NCBI GenBank assembly: GCA_035525375.1
Contig: DATLEI010000005.1
Coordinates: forward strand, 1-17,608
DNA from: JALZBN01 sp035525375
GTDB lineage: Bacteria > Actinomycetota > Acidimicrobiia > Acidimicrobiales > AC-14
DNA: 17,608 nucleotides
Reading direction: 5' to 3'
The notes under the pieces are model-generated. The model ran no database searches. It was not told the DNA's origin and saw nothing but the letters and a program-made list of their open reading frames with translations. Position numbers and translations under genes: made by a program. Shown here in pieces: positions 14,478 to 17,608 of this stretch (positions within the stretch are counted from its first letter, which is position 1; each line of letters starts with the position of its first letter).

Positions 14478-14505
14478 CGAGGGGGCGCGCCCGTGCGCCC
14501 CCTCG
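14478..14505. terminator. Perfect 11-bp GC-rich hairpin before the alpha/beta hydrolase
   Basis: CGAGGGGGCGC and GCGCCCCCTCG pair perfectly around a 6-nt loop (GCCCGT). No T-run follows on either strand. It lies 14 nt after the T6 terminator and about 30 nt before the Shine-Dalgarno sequence of the hydrolase gene, so it could be a second terminator, an attenuator or an mRNA-stabilising stem. Confidence 0.5.
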
Positions 14506-14547
14506 GCGCGCCCGGCGGCCATTCGTCGGCGGGATGGAGGTAACGAG

Positions 14548-15309
14548 GTGGACAGCAGGATCGAATCGAGAGGGGTGGCCCTCGGCGCCCACCTCAGCCG
14601 CCCGCCAGCCGTGTCGAAGGGCCAACCGGTACCCGGGCTCGTCTTGTGCCACGGCTTCCCCGCCGGGCCAGGAGGAGCGGCATCGTCGGGTCAGACCTAC
14701 CCCGAGCTGGGTGACCGTCTCTCCTCCGAAAGTGGGTGGGCGGTGCTGACCTTCAACTTCCGCGGCACCGGCGCGTCAAAGGGTCAATTTTCCTTGTCTG
14801 GATGGCTAGAGGATCTGCAGTCAGCCGTCGATCACCTGCTGGGCCAAGACGACGTCTCTGGTGTCTGGCTGGCGGGTTCAAGCACCGGCGGCGCGTTGTC
14901 GATCTGCGCTGCGGCCGAGGACGAGCGAGTCCACGGCGTCGCCGCCCTCGCCGCGCCGGCAGACTTCTCGGACTGGGCGTCCGAACCGGCCGGATCGCTC
15001 GCCTACGCCCGCGAGGTCGGCGTCATCTCCGATCCTGCATTTCCGGCCGATGTCGAGGCGTGGGCGCGCGAGCTGCGGGAGATCCGTCCGGTCAATGTGA
15101 TCGGGAAGATCCCGCCCCGTCCCATCCTCCTGCTGCATGGCTCCGACGACGAGACTGTCCCGGTCGGCGATGCCCACGCGCTGGCCGGCGCCGCCGGTGG
15201 CAGCGCCGAGCTGCACGTCCTGAACCAGGCCGGTCACCGGCTGCGCCATGACCCCCGGGTCATAGCCGTACTTCTGGGCTGGATGGAACGCCAGCGAACC
15301 TGCGTGTGA
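14548..15309 (+). CDS. Alpha/beta hydrolase
   Basis: This is a 253-aa cytoplasmic serine hydrolase. The oxyanion region is CHGFPAGPGG (34-43), then the NFRGTGASKGQF strand-turn typical of dienelactone hydrolase or small-acyl esterase relatives, the nucleophile elbow GSSTGG with Ser112, the acid Asp201 in HGSDDETVP, and the base His230 in QAGHRLRHD. The triad is complete and the length usual. The substrate cannot be told. The start is GTG at 14548, with GGAGG 7 nt upstream; in-frame sequence before it crosses the GC hairpin and is not protein-like. Its expression may depend on read-through of the leader and hairpins upstream. Confidence 0.85.
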   Translation: MDSRIESRGVALGAHLSRPPAVSKGQPVPGLVLCHGFPAGPGGAASSGQTYPELGDRLSSESGWAVLTFNFRGTGASKGQFSLSGWLEDLQSAVDHLLGQDDVSGVWLAGSSTGGALSICAAAEDERVHGVAALAAPADFSDWASEPAGSLAYAREVGVISDPAFPADVEAWARELREIRPVNVIGKIPPRPILLLHGSDDETVPVGDAHALAGAAGGSAELHVLNQAGHRLRHDPRVIAVLLGWMERQRTCV

Positions 15310-15325
15310 TCCGCGCCGGAAACCA

Positions 15326-15338
15326 GCGTGCTGCACGC
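15326..15338. terminator. Small hairpin between convergent genes
   Basis: GCGTGC-T-GCACGC is a perfect inverted repeat in the 50-bp gap between the alpha/beta hydrolase and thiE, which converge. It is short and has no T-run, so a terminator role is only suggested by position. Confidence 0.3.
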
Positions 15339-15359
15339 AGGAACAGGGTGCCGCCGGGT

Positions 15360-15983
15360 TCAGGTGCTGTCGATGGCTTCTCGCAACGCACGCGCCGCCG
15401 CGCCGGGGTCGGCGGCCCCGGTCAGCCAGCGCACGACCACGAACCGGCGCGCGCCGGCCGCGGCTAGTGCCGGCACTGTCTCCGGAGTGACACCACCGGT
15501 GACGAACCACGGCCGGGTCTCGCTCTCGGCAACGAGGCGGATGTAGTCGAGCCCGGTTCCGGCGCGCCCTGGCTTGGTGGGAGTTGGCTCCACCGGCCCG
15601 GCGGAGATGTAGTCGACCAACTCGTCCTTGGACTCCACCAGGTCGGTCGCGCCGTGTGTCGACAAGCCGACGATGGCGTCGAAGCCGAGGATTTGGCGCG
15701 CCACCGCCGGGGCCACGTCGTCTTGACCGACATGCACCCCATCGGCGCCGGCGGCGAGGGCCAGATCTGGTCGGTCATTGAGGATGAATGGCACGCCGTT
15801 CTCCCGGCAGACAGCGGCAGCAAGGATCGCTCGTTCGAGTAGGGTACGCGCCTCCAGATGCTTCTCCCGCAGCTGCACGACATCGACGCCACCCAAGATG
15901 CATGCCTCCAGAAACTGACCGAGATCGGGGCGATCAGGCGTGCACAAGTACAGGCAGCGGCCAGCAAGGCTGGGTTTGATCAC
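15360..15983 (-). CDS. thiE: Thiamine phosphate synthase ThiE
   Basis: This 207-aa TIM-barrel enzyme joins HMP-pyrophosphate and thiazole phosphate into thiamine phosphate in the cytoplasm. Landmarks are QLREK (37-41), ILNDRPDLALAAGADGVHVGQDD (about 67-89, with the Mg-binding Asp), the pyrophosphate loop GPVEPTPTKPG (129-139) and FVTGGV (160-165). The usual GPIFPT loop has Glu-Pro in place of Phe-Pro, a mild change. GTG at 15981-15983 overlaps the thiS TGA as GTGA, so translation is probably coupled. Confidence 0.92.
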   Translation of the reverse strand: MIKPSLAGRCLYLCTPDRPDLGQFLEACILGGVDVVQLREKHLEARTLLERAILAAAVCRENGVPFILNDRPDLALAAGADGVHVGQDDVAPAVARQILGFDAIVGLSTHGATDLVESKDELVDYISAGPVEPTPTKPGRAGTGLDYIRLVAESETRPWFVTGGVTPETVPALAAAGARRFVVVRWLTGAADPGAAARALREAIDST

Positions 15984-16180
15984 CCTCCGGCCACGGCGCG
16001 TACGAGCTCGAGCTTGTCGCCGGACGCGAGAACCGTCGTAGCGAGGGCCGCCCGCTCAACCGGCGCGCCGTTCCTCTCGACCAGCACCCACCGACCCCCC
16101 AGTCCGAGCGCGCCGAGCAGGTCATCGACAGTCGAGCCATCGGCAAGCTCGACGGGATCACCATTCGCAATGACCTCCAT
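15980..16180 (-). CDS. thiS: Sulfur carrier protein ThiS
   Basis: This 66-aa ubiquitin-fold protein ends in Gly-Gly, the tail that is adenylated and thiocarboxylated to deliver sulfur for the thiamine thiazole ring. It shows the family opening MEVIANGDPVELADGSTVDDLL and the C-terminal ASGDKLELVRAVAGG. It lies 11 nt after the HhH-GPD gene and overlaps thiE by 4 nt. ThiG, ThiF and ThiO, its usual partners, are not in the window. No good Shine-Dalgarno sequence is seen before its ATG. Confidence 0.88.
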   Translation of the reverse strand: MEVIANGDPVELADGSTVDDLLGALGLGGRWVLVERNGAPVERAALATTVLASGDKLELVRAVAGG

Positions 16181-16191
16181 AGCAGTTGAGG

Positions 16192-16800
16192 TTACGGCGC
16201 CGCTTTGGCCTTCTTCGCCCCGACCTTCTTCGCCGCTGCCTGCTTTGCCGCTGCCTTCTTGGCCTGCTTGTACTCCCGCACCTTCTCGAGCGCGCCGGGG
16301 CCATCGATGTCGGCGACCGAGTAGTAGCCCGGCGCGCCATAGTCGCCGGCGAACTCCTCCCACCCGGGCGGCTTGACGCCGAGGCGCTTGGCCAAGAGGG
16401 CGAGGAAGATGCGGGCCTTCTGCTCCCCGAACCCGGGAAGGGCCCGTAGCCGTGCGAACAGCTCGGCACCGGTGGTCGCGCCGTTCCAGAGGTTTTCAGC
16501 CTTCCCGTCGTACTGCTCGACAAGGTCACGACAGAGCGCGTGGGTGCGCTCAGCCATGGCCGCGGGATAGCGATGCAATGCCGGCTTCTCCAGGAAGTAG
16601 CCCTTGAACTCGTCCTCATCCATGGCCGCGATCTCGGCGCAATCGAGCCCTCGGCCAAGCCGCTGCTTCAGCTGGTACGGCGCGCTGAAGGCCCACTCCA
16701 TGGGCACCTGCTGGTCGAGCAGCATGGCCGTAAGGAGCGCCAGCGGGTTCTCTTCAAGCAGTTTGTCGGCTTCAGCGTCGCCGGTGATGTAGAGAGCCAT
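16192..16800 (-). CDS. HhH-GPD family base-excision repair-like protein
   Basis: This 202-aa protein resembles the actinobacterial HhH-GPD family of uncharacterised DNA glycosylase relatives. The opening ENPLALLTAMLLDQQVPMEWAFSAP matches the AMLLDQQ start of that family. A helix-hairpin-helix is seen at LPGFGEQKARIFLALLAKRLGV (121-142), with Asp153 a candidate catalytic aspartate; there are no C-terminal iron-sulfur cysteines. Residues 179-202 form a Lys/Ala-rich tail (KKAAAKQAAAKK) like those of histone-H1-like proteins, which could bind DNA. ATG at 16800 gives the family start. It heads the short minus-strand run with thiS and thiE. Confidence 0.82.
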   Translation of the reverse strand: MALYITGDAEADKLLEENPLALLTAMLLDQQVPMEWAFSAPYQLKQRLGRGLDCAEIAAMDEDEFKGYFLEKPALHRYPAAMAERTHALCRDLVEQYDGKAENLWNGATTGAELFARLRALPGFGEQKARIFLALLAKRLGVKPPGWEEFAGDYGAPGYYSVADIDGPGALEKVREYKQAKKAAAKQAAAKKVGAKKAKAAP

Positions 16801-16894
16801 GATCTTCCAAACATTAGGCGAGCGGATCGGTGTCCAGCGTGTCGCCAAAGCCTGCCGGGCGAGTCGTGGTGTAGCTACCGGGCCGAGCGTATGT

Positions 16895-17010
16895 GGCAGA
16901 CGCCGGCGGGAGCTTGTCGGCTACTCGGGCCACGGCCTGCTCGACCTGTCCGCCTACGACGACTACCTGCACGACCAACCGACGCATGAGCGCCGGAAGC
17001 GCTTCCGCGA
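16895..17010 (+). pseudogene. Relic of a TrpB2-type tryptophan synthase beta chain (C-terminus)
   Basis: In the 232-bp gap between two minus-strand genes, one plus-strand frame (codons from about 16910) reads ELVGYSGHGLLDLSAYDDYL. This resembles the C-terminal stretch of TrpB2-like PLP enzymes, which typically show NLSGHGHFDLxAYDxYL. Third codon positions are almost all G or C, as in real genes here. Upstream residues do not resemble the family and no sensible start exists, so only a tail is left. The rest of the gap (16801-16894) shows nothing recognisable. The match is from memory of the motif, not a search. Confidence 0.45.
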
Positions 17011-17032
17011 GGCGCCGGGGGGCTGCCGGGGG

Positions 17033-17458
17033 CTATCCGGGCTCGGCCGAAGGTCGCGGCGGGAACAGTCCCATGTCGAGGAGCATGGCCAGGATGTCGG
17101 GCCCTTGCCAGTGCTCGACGATGCGCCCGTCGCGGAGACGGGCGTGGTGGATGCCGCGGATGCGAATGGTCCTCCCCGACGGCTCCACACCGAGGAAGGG
17201 GCCGAGGTGCGTGCCCGAGCCGTCGAGGCGGAACGACACCAGGTCGCCCTCTTCGATCATCGCGGCGAGCTCGACATGGGCGTCGGGGAACCCGCGGCGC
17301 ACGTTCTGCAGCATGATCCCGACGAACCCGTCCGGCCCGTGCACGTCTCCCAGCGCGCCATGGGAGACGAGGGCGTCGTCGACAACGGCCCGCACGCCCG
17401 CTTCGTCCCCCCGGTCGATGGCCGAGACCAGAGCCTCGACGACTGCCTTGTTCGACAC
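17033..17458 (-). CDS. SnoaL-like (NTF2-fold) protein
   Basis: This is a 141-aa single-domain protein of usual length for SnoaL/ester-cyclase-like NTF2 folds. It shows the N-terminal helix (VEALVSAIDRGDEAGVRAVV), GPDGFVGIMLQNVRRGFPDAHVELAAMIEEGDLVSFRLDGSGTHLGPFLG, and the end GIHHARLRDGRIVEHWQGPDILAMLLDMG, a very common signature of the family. Members include polyketide cyclases, isomerases and many of unknown role; no biosynthetic cluster is here to indicate one. The start is GTG, with GGAGG about 9 nt upstream. It is transcribed divergently from the gene at the right edge. Confidence 0.85.
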   Translation of the reverse strand: MSNKAVVEALVSAIDRGDEAGVRAVVDDALVSHGALGDVHGPDGFVGIMLQNVRRGFPDAHVELAAMIEEGDLVSFRLDGSGTHLGPFLGVEPSGRTIRIRGIHHARLRDGRIVEHWQGPDILAMLLDMGLFPPRPSAEPG

Positions 17459-17513
17459 CAGATCAAGCCTCCCTGCACGGGTCGTCGGCCGCGGGCGGGA
17501 CCGAGCCGTCAGT

Positions 17514-17519
17514 TAGTGT
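17514..17519 (+). promoter_or_regulatory. Candidate -10 box for a leaderless mRNA
   Basis: TAGTGT lies 6 nt before the ATG at 17526, with no Shine-Dalgarno sequence in between. Confidence 0.4.
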
Positions 17520-17525
17520 GCGCAA

Positions 17526-17608
17526 ATGGTTCCTGACGTTATCGACTCGCTGCGGACGTCGCGACGGTGGATCAACTACAACCCCGGCCCGCCCTTCGAC
17601 TTCCTCGC
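17526..17608 (+). CDS. Start of an unidentified gene (cut by window edge)
   Basis: ATG opens a frame that stays open to the window edge, giving 27 codons. It begins MVPDVIDSLRTSRRW, then reads INYNPGPPFDF. Third positions are G/C-rich as in real genes, and a TAGTGT -10 box lies 6 nt upstream. Too little is present to name a family; the visible part is soluble and has no signal peptide. Confidence 0.55.
   Translation, partial: MVPDVIDSLRTSRRWINYNPGPPFDFL

Noticed and set aside
16192..16270. Short GC-rich repeats as a possible repeat element
   Set aside because: They are the codons of the Lys/Ala-rich tail of the HhH-GPD protein.

Overview
The window is GC-rich, densely packed bacterial chromosome with strong GC bias at third codon positions. 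The gene content (SufC/SufS/SufU, an actinobacterial-type HhH-GPD repair protein, a PAP2_3-type membrane protein, lipoproteins with Thr/Pro-rich spacers) and TAnnnT -10 boxes lying 6-8 nt before start codons suggest an actinobacterium, possibly an Acidimicrobiia-like lineage. The placement is inference. I saw no rRNA, tRNA, CRISPR array, insertion sequence or phage gene.

Left part (1-4850). A minus-strand copper/redox pair comes first: a two-cupredoxin lipoprotein followed by a multicopper oxidase cut by the window edge. Next is a lipoprotein L,D-transpeptidase, divergent from a small CPVC redoxin whose 3' end overlaps an MFS transporter gene.

Central operon (3486-8767, minus strand). The order is sufC-sufS-sufU-lipoprotein-isocitrate lyase/PEP mutase family enzyme-MFS transporter, with spacings from a 31-nt overlap to 17 nt. 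The Suf genes would mobilise sulfur from cysteine for Fe-S cluster assembly, but sufB, sufD and sufT are absent here. A perfect 18-bp palindrome abuts the candidate -10 of sufC, in the spacer shared with a divergent PAP2_3 membrane protein gene.

Right part (8866-17608). Here lie a 711-aa glycogen-debranching-type glucosidase, a metallo-beta-lactamase fold hydrolase divergent from a solitary acyl-CoA dehydrogenase-like protein, a small membrane-anchored protein, an alpha/beta hydrolase, a minus-strand HhH-GPD/thiS/thiE cluster, a SnoaL-like protein, and the first codons of an unknown gene.

The most unusual stretch is the roughly 300-bp gap at 14242-14547. It has a Shine-Dalgarno sequence matching 16 of 17 nt of the 16S 3' end complement, a mini-ORF whose stop lies in a hairpin stem, a terminator ending in T6, and a second 11-bp GC-rich hairpin just before the next gene. 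It looks like a leader or small RNA that I cannot name. Two other gaps (11816-11990 and 16801-17032) hold coding-like relics; the second resembles the C-terminus of TrpB2-type tryptophan synthase beta chains.
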